DNA of 64,000 bases from Rhodococcus sp. ABRD24 (GTDB lineage Bacteria > Actinomycetota > Actinomycetes > Mycobacteriales > Mycobacteriaceae), in assembly GCF_004328705.1 (NCBI RefSeq), contig NZ_CP035319.1, positions 4,774,001-4,838,000 on the forward strand, in the 5' to 3' direction. Made by a program: the position numbers and the translations under genes. Positions 52,216 through 60,087 of this stretch are shown here, in pieces (the first letter of the stretch is position 1; every line of letters starts with the position of its first letter). The notes under the pieces are model-generated. The model was given only the letters and a program-made list of their open reading frames with translations. It ran no database searches and was not told the DNA's origin.

Positions 52216-53694
52216 TCAGGCGGGTTCGATCAGACCGTGCCGCACGAGCGAATGCACCAACGGGACCGCGGTCGCCGTCAGCGACTCTTCATCGGCGCCG
52301 TGCGCGAACGCCAGTAGCGCGACGAGTTCTTCCAACGTCAGCCCGTCGCCGCGCATTCCCGCGAGCAGTGCGGCGGCGAGATCGTCGACCTCGTGCTGCC
52401 ACTGCGGCCCGCTGCCGCGGTGCACCCGAGCGACAACCTGTCGCCAGCCCTCCTCGTCCGGCAGGTACACCCGCTCGAGTGCGGTGTCGTCGCGGACCGT
52501 GAACCGGGCTTCGAGGACGTCATGCTCCCGCAGCCATGCCACCCGGTCGAAGTATGCGAGCGCTTCCTGACCGAGCGGATCACTGAATCCGTGCCGTAGG
52601 TCCTCACAGAGGATGTCCGACGGCGCATCGGTACGCCTGAGGTACACGAAACCGAATCCGATGCCGTCGACGTCAGCTTGCTCGAAATGATCGAGCCAGG
52701 CCTGCGCGCGGATCTGAACGGCCGGATCTCTCAGGTCCGACCCGCCGTCCCGCAGCCATGTGCCGACATAGAGCGCTGGATCGGCGACGTCACGCTGGAC
52801 GATCCAGGCGTCGACGCCGTGGGCCGGTAGCCACGACGCGATGCGGTGGCGCCAGTCCTCACCGTCGACGTGCAGCCATGACGCGAGAAGTGCCGCGGTG
52901 CCTCCCGGGTTCAGGTAGTCGACCGAATTCGAGATCATCAGCTTGCTCGCGCCGTCCAGGTCCAGGCCCGAATCTCGGTAGCTGTCGACGACCTGACCGG
53001 CACCGACGACGAACGGTGGATTGGCCACCACCTGATCGAATCTCCTGCCCTCGACAGGCTCGAACCACGAGCCCTCGAGTAGCTCGAACTCGAGTCCGTT
53101 GAGGGCCGCGGTCGCGGCGGTCAAGTCCAGGGCGCGGGCGTTGACGTCGGTGGCGGTGACGGTGCCCGCATACCCCGCGGCCCGTAGAGCCTGGACGCCG
53201 CAACCGGTACCCAGATCGAGAACGGTGTCCACGGGGCGGGTGGGCGTGCCCTGCAACAGCGAGAGTGACGCGTGTCCCACGCCGATGACGTGGTCCTCGG
53301 CGGTGGGCCGCGGCCACATCGAGCCGTCGAGATCCGCGAGCACCCAGCGGGTGCCCTCACCCAGATCGAGCGGGCGCAGATCCAGTTCGGCCCGCACGGT
53401 TTCGCCGTCGCGCGAGAGTAGACCCGCGGCGACGGCGTCGTCGAGAGGTAGTGGACTCAGCGCCGCGGCGACGGCGTCGGCGTCGCAATCGTCGCCGACG
53501 AGGAACAGGCGCACGAGTGTGCCGAGATCGCCTCCACCCGCGGTAGCGCGGCGCACAGGCACCGGCTCGTGCCGCCCGAGCGCAGCGTGGGCGTCGGCGC
53601 CGAGCAGGTCGAGGATCGCGTCGGTGTCGTACCGGCCGCGGGTCAGTGCCTGGCGCAGCGGGCCACAGATGGAGAGCAGAAGGTCACGGGTCAC
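52216..53694 (-). CDS. SAM-dependent methyltransferase, HemK/PrmC-like
   Basis: The 492-residue protein has an N-terminal domain of about 150 residues, then a class I methyltransferase with motif I VLDLGTGCGVQALRAA and the catalytic NPPF in VVANPPFVVGAG, the signature of enzymes that methylate an amide or exocyclic amine nitrogen (glutamine of release factors, adenine or guanine). A C-terminal domain of about 180 residues follows (DALERVYLPDEEGW-type block and LEELVALLAFAHGADE). The overall layout matches an actinobacterial family of unknown target. It starts with GTG at 53694 with no clear ribosome site. sigB lies downstream on the same strand, but has its own promoter. Confidence 0.85.
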   Translation of the reverse strand: MTRDLLLSICGPLRQALTRGRYDTDAILDLLGADAHAALGRHEPVPVRRATAGGGDLGTLVRLFLVGDDCDADAVAAALSPLPLDDAVAAGLLSRDGETVRAELDLRPLDLGEGTRWVLADLDGSMWPRPTAEDHVIGVGHASLSLLQGTPTRPVDTVLDLGTGCGVQALRAAGYAGTVTATDVNARALDLTAATAALNGLEFELLEGSWFEPVEGRRFDQVVANPPFVVGAGQVVDSYRDSGLDLDGASKLMISNSVDYLNPGGTAALLASWLHVDGEDWRHRIASWLPAHGVDAWIVQRDVADPALYVGTWLRDGGSDLRDPAVQIRAQAWLDHFEQADVDGIGFGFVYLRRTDAPSDILCEDLRHGFSDPLGQEALAYFDRVAWLREHDVLEARFTVRDDTALERVYLPDEEGWRQVVARVHRGSGPQWQHEVDDLAAALLAGMRGDGLTLEELVALLAFAHGADEESLTATAVPLVHSLVRHGLIEPA

Positions 53695-53741
53695 CGGAGC
53701 ATTCTTGCAGCTAAATCGTCGGCGGCCTGCCGACGTCGAGG

Positions 53742-54098
53742 TCAGCCTTCGATGGTGCGGTGGTCCCGGGCCTCGAGAGCGCGGGACGCATCACGGTGGT
53801 CGTAACGACTGGGCTCGTCCTTGGAACGGGGCGGCCGGTCGTTGGCGATCAGGACGGCGATCCACGGCAGCGGCACTGACAGGGCGATGATGCCCACCGA
53901 GATCCAGGGATTGGCCCAGACCCCGTATGCGATGGCGGCGAGGATCAACGCCGGTACACGGAAGGACATGATGGTCAGGTACTTCCGGACACGCGCCCGG
54001 TGCTGATCCTCGATGGACTGTGCAGCCTCGGTGATCAGTGCCGGATTGCGGGGTGTGCCGCTTTCGGCGGACTCGCCGAACCCCGATGTTCTTGCCAT
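53742..54098 (-). CDS. DUF3099 membrane protein
   Basis: The 118-residue protein has a soluble N-terminus containing NPALITEAAQSIEDQHRARV, the DUF3099 signature. Two membrane helices follow (YLTIMSFRVPALILAAIAYG and WISVGIIALSVPLPWIAVLI), then a charged tail with NDRPPRSKDEPSRYDHRD. Length and layout fit the family, whose function is unknown. DUF3099 and DUF3039 genes are neighbours of sigB in mycobacteria as well. The start ATG at 54098 lacks a clear ribosome site. The gene is divergent from the DUF3039 gene by 59 bp. Confidence 0.88.
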   Translation of the reverse strand: MARTSGFGESAESGTPRNPALITEAAQSIEDQHRARVRKYLTIMSFRVPALILAAIAYGVWANPWISVGIIALSVPLPWIAVLIANDRPPRSKDEPSRYDHRDASRALEARDHRTIEG

Positions 54099-54157
54099 GT
54101 ATCCACTGTTGCACTCTCGCGCGGTGATTGCACATGCGAGTGCGGCATTATTGAGTT

Positions 54158-54394
54158 GTGACCACATTGACGAAGGAACGTCCCGACACCACGACCGACG
54201 AGACGACCGACGACGACACGCCCAAATTCTTCCACTATGTGAAGAAGAACAAGATCGCGGAGAGCGCGGTCATGGGCACCCACGTCGTCGCGCTGTGCGG
54301 GGAGGTGTTTCCGGTCACGAAATCGGCTAAGCCCGGTTCGCCGGTGTGCCCCGAGTGCAAGAAGGTCTATGACGGGTTGCGCAAGGGCGAGTGA
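54158..54394 (+). CDS. DUF3039 zinc-ribbon-like protein
   Basis: The 78-residue protein has an acidic Thr/Asp-rich N-terminus, then FFHYVKKNKIAESAVMGTHV and VALCGEVFPVTKSAKPGSPV with CPECKKVYDGL. The His, the first Cys and the CPEC pair could bind zinc. The family is actinobacterial and of unknown role. The GTG start has no ribosome site; CATTAT at 54146-54151 lies at leaderless distance, with one mismatch to TANNNT. Its 3' end overlaps the convergent YihY gene by 28 bases. Confidence 0.88.
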   Translation: MTTLTKERPDTTTDETTDDDTPKFFHYVKKNKIAESAVMGTHVVALCGEVFPVTKSAKPGSPVCPECKKVYDGLRKGE

Positions 54395-55470
54395 GCCGGT
54401 GTCGCGGACGGGGGCGCGTCGTCTGTCGGCGCGTTCTCGGATTCCGGGTTCGTCGAGCGGTCCCCACCGAAGCGGATCGGCCCGGTCGCGAGTCGGCGGG
54501 TGAGGCTGCCGACCGGACCTGCTGTGGTGGACGCATCGACGGCTGCCTGTGCCGCGATCCAGTCCCGCATCTGTTCGATCCGGGTGGCCCGCGCCGGCCA
54601 GAACTCCTGGATGGTGGCGTTGAACTCCGCGCCCAGCACGACCGCGAATCCCAGGAAGAACGTGAACAACAGGAACGCGATCGGTGTGGCCAGCGCGCCG
54701 TAGGTGTATCCCGTGCTGGTCACCCACGCGAGGTACCAGCGCAGCACCGTACTGGCTGCCATGAAGAACACCCCGGCGAGCAGCGCGCCACCGAGTAGGC
54801 GGTGCCAGGGCAGCGACTTCGGCAACGCCACCTTGTACAGCGTGGTGAGTCCGATGATCAGCAGCAGACCGACGGCGGGGTAGTAGAACGTGTCCACCAC
54901 CTCGGTGCCGACCGTGTGCCATGATGCCGGCAGCACACGCCCGATGATCGTCGGTCCGAGCGCGACCAGGGGCAGTGTGAACACAGCCAGCACGAGCAGG
55001 GCGACGTACAGCAGTAGGGCGAACACCCGCTGCCACACGGGATGACGGGCGTCCTGCTGACCGTGCGCTTCCACGATCGAGTCGACGAATGTGGAGATTG
55101 CCGACGATCCGGCCCACAGGGACAGCAGGAAGCCGGCCGAGATGATCTCCGGGCGCCCGCGGCTGAGAACGTCGGTGACCGTGGGTTGGATGATCTGGTC
55201 GACGACGTTCTCGCTGAACGCGGTCCGGCTGAATGTGATGATCTTCGACTGGATGATCTCGACGGTGTTCGGGCCGAACCATCCGCCCACGTAACCGAGG
55301 CTGCCGAGCACTCCCAGCAGCAGCGGTGGCAGCGAGAGCGTCTGCCAGAACGCGGCGGTCGCGGACTTGCCGAAGATCGAGTCGTTCCAAGCCTTGCTAG
55401 CGGTCCGACCGATCACTTGGGCGCACCGGCGCAGTGGGCGGCGTTTCGCGGCGATCGGCGTCTCACTCAT
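54367..55470 (-). CDS. YihY/virulence factor BrkB family membrane protein
   Basis: The 367-residue protein has about six membrane helices in the YihY pattern: FWQTLSLPPLLLGVLGSLGY, ISAGFLLSLWAGSSAISTFV, FALLLYVALLVLAVFTLPLV, YYPAVGLLLIIGLTTLYKVA, LLGGALLAGVFFMAASTVLR and IAFLLFTFFLGFAVVLGAEF, followed by NATIQEFWPAR. The C-terminal 70 residues are polar and probably cytoplasmic. The family was once mislabelled ribonuclease BN; its real function is unknown. It is the counterpart of the YihY gene next to the DUF3039 gene in mycobacteria. The ATG is at 55470. Confidence 0.9.
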   Translation of the reverse strand: MSETPIAAKRRPLRRCAQVIGRTASKAWNDSIFGKSATAAFWQTLSLPPLLLGVLGSLGYVGGWFGPNTVEIIQSKIITFSRTAFSENVVDQIIQPTVTDVLSRGRPEIISAGFLLSLWAGSSAISTFVDSIVEAHGQQDARHPVWQRVFALLLYVALLVLAVFTLPLVALGPTIIGRVLPASWHTVGTEVVDTFYYPAVGLLLIIGLTTLYKVALPKSLPWHRLLGGALLAGVFFMAASTVLRWYLAWVTSTGYTYGALATPIAFLLFTFFLGFAVVLGAEFNATIQEFWPARATRIEQMRDWIAAQAAVDASTTAGPVGSLTRRLATGPIRFGGDRSTNPESENAPTDDAPPSATPAHSPLRNPS

Positions 55471-55712
55471 GATGGTTCAAGGATTCCTGACTACACGCCG
55501 GGATGCTCGGTGGGACTGCTGCCGTGTCGCACACGATTCTGCCACCACGTCCGCCGGTCTGGTCGTCGCAGGACGCTGTCGTGGCCGTGCCGCGGATGCG
55601 GAGTCGGTCGGTCCCGGGCGCTAGGCTCCTGGGCGGACCTGACGGTTCGGAGACCGCCGATCGGTGAACAAGGAGTGGGAACGACTGTGCGAATCCTGTG
55701 GCGAGGTGTGAT

Positions 55713-57446
55713 GTGAGCACTGAACCCGGAAGTATCGAAGCTGCACCTGCTCCCACTGGCTCTCTCCGAGCCTGGCAGCGTCGAGCGCTCACGAAGTACT
55801 TGGCCAAAGGGCCGCGGGACTTTCTGGCGGTGGCGACGCCGGGTGCCGGTAAGACCACGTTCGCGCTGCGCGTCGCATCCGAATTGCTGCGCGATCGCAC
55901 CGTGGATCAGATCACCGTGGTCGCGCCCACCGAGCATCTCAAGCATCAGTGGGCGGAGGCGGCTGCGCGCAACGGCATCGCACTCGATTCGAACTTCTCG
56001 AACTCGACCGGGCAGACGTCGGCCGACTATCACGGCGTGGTCGTCACGTATGCACAGGTGGCCTCCCATCCGTTCAAGCATCGCGTCCGCACCGAGGCTC
56101 GGCGGACGCTGGTGATCCTCGACGAGATCCATCACGGTGGTGACGCGAAGAGCTGGGGCGAAGCGATCCGAGAGGCGTACGGCGATGCCACGCGCCGCCT
56201 CGCGCTCACGGGTACCCCGTTCCGAAGCGACGACAGCGCCATCCCGTTCGTGGTGTACGAGCCGGACCGCGATGGCCTGATGCGGTCCAAGGCCGACCAT
56301 TCGTACGGATACTCCGACGCGCTCGCCGACGGCGTCGTCCGTCCTGTCGTATTCCTCGCTTATTCGGGCGAGGCGCGGTGGCGCAACAGTGCCGGCGAGG
56401 AGTTTGCAGCCCGGCTCGGTGAGCCGCTCAGCGCCGAGCAGACCGCCCGGGCGTGGCGCACGGCGCTCGATCCCGCCGGAGACTGGATTCCGTCGGTCCT
56501 GACCGCTGCGAATACCCGTCTCGGACAGTTGCGTGCCGGCGGCATGCCTGATGCGGGCGGACTGATCATCGCGACCGACCAGACGGTGGCACGGGCGTAC
56601 GCCAAGACGCTCGAGGCGATCGCGGGGGAGGCGCCCGCGCTGGTCCTCTCGGACGACCCGACCGCATCCAAGAGGATCGCCGAGTTCGCGTCGAGCACGA
56701 AGGCCTGGATGGTTGCGGTCCGCATGGTGTCCGAGGGCGTCGACGTCCCCCGGCTCGCGGTCGGCGTTTACGCCACGAGTGCCTCGACTCCACTGTTCTT
56801 TGCGCAGGCTATCGGCCGTTTCGTGCGATCCCGGGCGAAGGGTGAGACCGCGAGCGTCTTCCTGCCGTCCGTGCCCGTGTTGCTGGATCTGGCGAGCCAG
56901 TTGGAGGCGCAGCGCGACCACGTCCTGGGCAAGCCGCATCGCGAGAAGGACGGGTTCGACGACGACCTGCTCGCCGATGCGAACAAGCAGAAGGACGAGC
57001 TCGGCGAGGAGGAGAAGGCGTTCACCTCGCTCGGTGCCGACGCCGAGCTCGACCAGGTCATCTATGACGGTTCCTCGTTCGGTACGGCCATCTTCTCCGG
57101 GTCCGATGAGGAGGCCGATTATCTCGGGTTGCCCGGGCTGCTCGACGCCGATCAGATGCGGGCCCTGCTGCGGCAGCGTCAGCAGACTCAGCTGGACAAG
57201 CCCGCGGCCGAGCCGACGCCTCCGCCCGCCCCACCTGTCCAGGTCGCGGAGCGGGCCGCGGCGGCGGGGCAGCTGGCCAACCTGCGCCGCGAATTGAATT
57301 CGCTGGTCGCCATGCATCACCACCGGACCGGCAAGCCACACGGCACCATCCACGGTGAGTTGCGTCGACTGTGCGGCGGGCCCCCGACCGCGATCGCCAC
57401 GGTGGACCAGCTCACCGACCGGATCGCGATGCTGCGTCAGTGGTAG
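55713..57446 (+). CDS. SF2 DEAD/DEAH-box helicase
   Basis: The 577-residue protein is a superfamily 2 helicase of the type III restriction/ComFA-like branch. Motif I is ATPGAGKTTFAL, motif II DEIHHGGDAKSW, motif III ALTGTPFRSDD and motif VI AQAIGRFVRSR. The C-terminal 130 residues are charged, with a coiled-coil-like part (QMRALLRQRQQTQLDKPAAE) and a late block SLVAMHHHRTGKPHGTIHGE. No nuclease or methylase partner is nearby, so a restriction role is unlikely. I use the GTG at 55713, which has GAGG six bases upstream, rather than the GTG five codons earlier. The gene ends in a short tandem repeat and a strong hairpin. Confidence 0.87.
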   Translation: MSTEPGSIEAAPAPTGSLRAWQRRALTKYLAKGPRDFLAVATPGAGKTTFALRVASELLRDRTVDQITVVAPTEHLKHQWAEAAARNGIALDSNFSNSTGQTSADYHGVVVTYAQVASHPFKHRVRTEARRTLVILDEIHHGGDAKSWGEAIREAYGDATRRLALTGTPFRSDDSAIPFVVYEPDRDGLMRSKADHSYGYSDALADGVVRPVVFLAYSGEARWRNSAGEEFAARLGEPLSAEQTARAWRTALDPAGDWIPSVLTAANTRLGQLRAGGMPDAGGLIIATDQTVARAYAKTLEAIAGEAPALVLSDDPTASKRIAEFASSTKAWMVAVRMVSEGVDVPRLAVGVYATSASTPLFFAQAIGRFVRSRAKGETASVFLPSVPVLLDLASQLEAQRDHVLGKPHREKDGFDDDLLADANKQKDELGEEEKAFTSLGADAELDQVIYDGSSFGTAIFSGSDEEADYLGLPGLLDADQMRALLRQRQQTQLDKPAAEPTPPPAPPVQVAERAAAAGQLANLRRELNSLVAMHHHRTGKPHGTIHGELRRLCGGPPTAIATVDQLTDRIAMLRQW

Positions 57447-57470
57447 CCAGTGGTGGCAAGTGGTAGCAAG
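57441..57470 (+). repeat. Three tandem decamers over a stop codon
   Basis: TGGTAGCCAG, TGGTGGCAAG and TGGTAGCAAG stand head to tail. The first copy contains the stop codon (TAG at 57444) of the helicase gene. The repeat may reflect slippage; a role is not apparent. Confidence 0.6.
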
Positions 57471-57471
57471 A

Positions 57472-57508
57472 CGGAGCGGGTGACCACCATTGGTGATCAC
57501 CCGCTCCG
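57472..57508. terminator. Hairpin after the SF2 helicase gene
   Basis: CGGAGCGGGTGA pairs with TCACCCGCTCCG, and inside it CACC pairs with GGTG around an ATT loop after one mismatch. It lies between the helicase and the convergent DUF7455 gene. Confidence 0.85.
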
Positions 57509-57550
57509 GTGAGTGTGGGCAGACGAGCGTCCGCCCGGACGGCTGACGCT

Positions 57551-57754
57551 CTAGACCGCTACTCCTGCGGTCTCGATCTCGGACTCGATGGTCGCGTTCA
57601 TCTCGCGAAGCCGATCCGCGTGCTCGTTGGCGTGATGCTGGCAGAAGAGAAGTTCTCCTCCGCTAGCGAGCACCGCGCGCACGCGTGCTCCTGCGCTGCA
57701 CCGGTCGCACCGGTCGGCAGCAGTCAACGGGGGGCTGGTCAGGGTTCCGGGCAT
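57551..57754 (-). CDS. Small zinc-ribbon protein, DUF7455-like
   Basis: The 67-residue protein reads MPGTLTSPPLTAADRCDRCS and continues AGARVRAVLASGGELLFCQH HANEHADRL. A CxxC pair and a later CxxH (FCQHH) form a likely zinc site. Proteins of this type are found near sigA across actinobacteria; their function is unknown. The ATG at 57754 has GGAGGAG immediately upstream. The upstream 239 bp to the next divergent start contain no other gene that I can support. Confidence 0.85.
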   Translation of the reverse strand: MPGTLTSPPLTAADRCDRCSAGARVRAVLASGGELLFCQHHANEHADRLREMNATIESEIETAGVAV

Positions 57755-57993
57755 GACTCCTCCGAACTGGCTACGGGCTCGCACCCGGTGCCTGGGGCCT
57801 TCCGCCGCATCGGGGTGACGCGGTGGGTCCACTCTGTCAGACGTTCAGCATGATCGGGTTGTTCCCGAACGGCTTTCGGTGTGTCCTCTCTAACAGCACG
57901 TGGCCTGAACTCGTACGATGCGATTGCGTTGTTCGCTCACAGCTGACCGATACCCTCGCGGTTCGCGGTTCACTGGGCAGGGAAGGGGTGCAG

Positions 57994-58347
57994 ATGCCGG
58001 AGGGCGAGGTGCTGGTCCACATGTGCTCGCGGGCGGAGTGGGCGGCGGCGGAGCGGGACGGGGTGCGTGTGCCGGACGGGTTCGCAGCCGACGGCTTCGT
58101 GCACCTGTCGACGCCGTGGCAGGTGCACCTGCCGGCGAACCGGCTGTATTCCGGTCGCCGTGACCTGGTGCTGCTGCACCTTGATCCGGCTCTACTGGAG
58201 GCCGAGGTCCGGTGGGAGCCCGGTGTGCCGTCCGACCCGGAGTCGATGAAGTTCCCGCACCTCTACGGCCCGATTCCGGCCGCGGCGGTGGTGACGGTGG
58301 CCGGGTATCTCCCAGGCGCCGACGGGATGTTCGCGCCGCTGGCGTAG
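57994..58347 (+). CDS. DUF952 protein
   Basis: The 117-residue protein matches the DUF952 family: MCSRAEWAAAERDGVRVPDG, FAADGFVHLSTPWQVHLPAN and FPHLYGPIPAAAVVTVAGYL. The fold is related to glutathione-S-transferase-unrelated ADP-ribosyl-like beta proteins by some classifications, but no activity is established. The ATG at 57994 has GGAAGGGG just upstream; a GTG two codons earlier is an alternative. It is followed by the KhtT-like gene 21 bp downstream on the same strand. Confidence 0.85.
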   Translation: MPEGEVLVHMCSRAEWAAAERDGVRVPDGFAADGFVHLSTPWQVHLPANRLYSGRRDLVLLHLDPALLEAEVRWEPGVPSDPESMKFPHLYGPIPAAAVVTVAGYLPGADGMFAPLA

Positions 58348-58368
58348 CTGTGGCGCTACCGTTGAGCC

Positions 58369-58851
58369 ATGAATGTGGAAGTGACGCCGTTGCCCGGGAT
58401 CGGTGTTCGCAAGGATTTCGCGCTCGCGACGGGACGGCGCATCGGGGTGGTCACCCACCGCGACGGCCGCACCGATCTGATCGTGTCGAAGCTCGACGAC
58501 CCGGACGCCTGCATGGCGTCGATTCCGCTGGGCTCGGAGGAGGCATCTGTCCTGGCCAACCTGCTGGGCGCGCCGCAGCTCGTCGCGCAGCTGCAGGAGG
58601 AGCAACGCGATCTGCCGGGCATCAGCACCCGGCAGTTGCCGATCGCCGAGAACTCGCCATGGGACGGCCGTACGCTGGGGGAGACCGCGTTGCGCACCCG
58701 TACCGGTGTGTCGGTTGTCGCGGTCATGCGGGCCGGGCAGGTCGCGCCGTCGCCCAATCCTGACTTCACATTCACCGAGGGTGACCTCCTGGTCGCGGTC
58801 GGCACCCGCGATGCCCTCGAGCACGCAGCCAAGATCCTCACGCACGGCTGA
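58369..58851 (+). CDS. RCK_C (TrkA-C) domain regulator, KhtT-like
   Basis: The 160-residue cytoplasmic protein has an N-terminal part (VEVTPLPGIGVRKDFALATG, RRIGVVTHRDGRTDLIVSKL) and a C-terminal TrkA-C domain (NSPWDGRTLGETALRTRTGV, SVVAVMRAGQVAPSPNPDFT, FTEGDLLVAVGTRDALEHAA). In KhtT of Bacillus this arrangement senses c-di-AMP and controls the K+/H+ antiporter KhtU. The antiporter gene begins 24 bp downstream, which supports the same partnership here. It starts at the ATG at 58369. That it binds c-di-AMP is inference. Confidence 0.88.
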   Translation: MNVEVTPLPGIGVRKDFALATGRRIGVVTHRDGRTDLIVSKLDDPDACMASIPLGSEEASVLANLLGAPQLVAQLQEEQRDLPGISTRQLPIAENSPWDGRTLGETALRTRTGVSVVAVMRAGQVAPSPNPDFTFTEGDLLVAVGTRDALEHAAKILTHG

Positions 58852-58875
58852 CCCAGGTTCGCGGATCCAATCCTG

Positions 58876-60081
58876 ATGTCCAGTACCGCGCTGCCACTCA
58901 TCGAATTGGGTGCCGTCTTCTTCGTCCTCGGCGTACTCGGCAGGCTCGCCGGCCGCATCGGGATGTCGCCGATCCCGCTGTATCTGATCGGTGGGTTGTG
59001 TTTCGGGGAGGGCGGATTCATCCAGCTCGGCGACATCGGTGAGTTCAGCCATCTCGCGAGCGAGATCGGCGTCGTCCTCCTGCTGTTGCTGCTGGGCCTC
59101 GAGTACACGGCGTCCGAGCTCGTCACGGGACTCAAACGGTCCTGGTTTGCCGGTGTCGTCGATCTCGTCCTCAACGCCGCTCCCGGGGCGGTGATGGCGT
59201 TCATGCTCGGATGGGGTCCGGTCGGGGCATTGACGCTCGGCGGCGTCACCTACATCTCGTCGTCGGGCATCGTCGCCAAGGTCCTCGGTGACCTAGGCCG
59301 GCTGGGCAACCGTGAGACCCCCGTGGTCCTGTCGATCCTGGTGTTCGAGGACCTCGCCATGGCGGTGTACCTGCCGATCCTCACCGCGGTGCTTGCGGGC
59401 GTGAGTTTCCTCGGCGGGCTGCAGGCGGTGGGGATCTCGTTTGCCGTCATCACCGTGGTGCTGGTGGTCGCGCTCCGCTACGGTCACATCGTTTCCGCGA
59501 TCGTCGACAGTTCCGACCGGGAAGTGTTTCTGCTCAAGCTGCTGGGGGCGGCGCTCCTGGTGGCCGGGCTGGCATCCTCGCTGCAAGTGTCCGCTGCGGT
59601 CGGCGCGTTTCTGCTGGGCATCGCGATATCCGGGTCTACCGCGCATAATGCGACGCGACTGCTCGAGCCGCTGCGGGACCTGTTCGCAGCGATGTTCTTC
59701 GTCGTCTTCGGGCTCAATACCGATCCGACGACCATTCCGCCGGTGCTGCTGCCGGCGATCGGCCTGGCGGTCGTCACCACCGCGACCAAGATCGCGACCG
59801 GATGGTGGGCGGCCGGGCGGCAGGGTATCGGCGTGATGGGCCGGGCCCGTGCGGGTACCGCCCTCATAGCCCGCGGCGAGTTCTCGATCGTCATTGCCGG
59901 GCTCGCGGTGACCGCCGGTGCAGTCGAGGGTGAGCTCGCGGCGCTCGCGACGGCCTACGTGCTGCTGATGGCCGTCCTGGGGCCGATCGGCGCGCGCGTG
60001 GCCGAGCCGATTGTCCGGCTGTGGCAGCGACCCGCGCCAAACGAGGAAGGGGCCCCGAAGGACCCCTTCCTCACGAACTGA
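58876..60081 (+). CDS. CPA2-family cation/proton antiporter, KhtU-like
   Basis: The 401-residue membrane protein has about 12-13 helices of the Na+/H+ exchanger domain: LIELGAVFFVLGVLGRLAGR, GVVLLLLLLGLEYTASELV, GGVTYISSSGIVAKVLGDLG with VFEDLAMAVYLPILTAVLAG, and AAVGAFLLGIAISGSTAHNA. The ED pair in VFEDLAM is the usual ion-binding acidic position of the family. It has no attached RCK domain; that function is supplied by the preceding gene. The pair probably exports K+ in exchange for protons. The coding end folds into a hairpin that also serves as terminator. Confidence 0.9.
   Translation: MSSTALPLIELGAVFFVLGVLGRLAGRIGMSPIPLYLIGGLCFGEGGFIQLGDIGEFSHLASEIGVVLLLLLLGLEYTASELVTGLKRSWFAGVVDLVLNAAPGAVMAFMLGWGPVGALTLGGVTYISSSGIVAKVLGDLGRLGNRETPVVLSILVFEDLAMAVYLPILTAVLAGVSFLGGLQAVGISFAVITVVLVVALRYGHIVSAIVDSSDREVFLLKLLGAALLVAGLASSLQVSAAVGAFLLGIAISGSTAHNATRLLEPLRDLFAAMFFVVFGLNTDPTTIPPVLLPAIGLAVVTTATKIATGWWAAGRQGIGVMGRARAGTALIARGEFSIVIAGLAVTAGAVEGELAALATAYVLLMAVLGPIGARVAEPIVRLWQRPAPNEEGAPKDPFLTN
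60043..60072. terminator. Hairpin inside the 3' end of the antiporter gene
   Basis: GAGGAAGGGG and CCCCTTCCTC form a 10-bp stem with a 10-nt loop, nine bases before the end of the stop codon at 60081. sigA ends on the other strand at 60088, so a single coding hairpin seems to serve both genes. Confidence 0.7.
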
Positions 60082-60087
60082 TTTCCG

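Noticed and set aside
55491..57500. 669-codon minus-strand frame opposite the SF2 helicase
   Set aside because: The helicase motifs are on the plus strand, and the minus frame crosses the hairpin and intergenic DNA.
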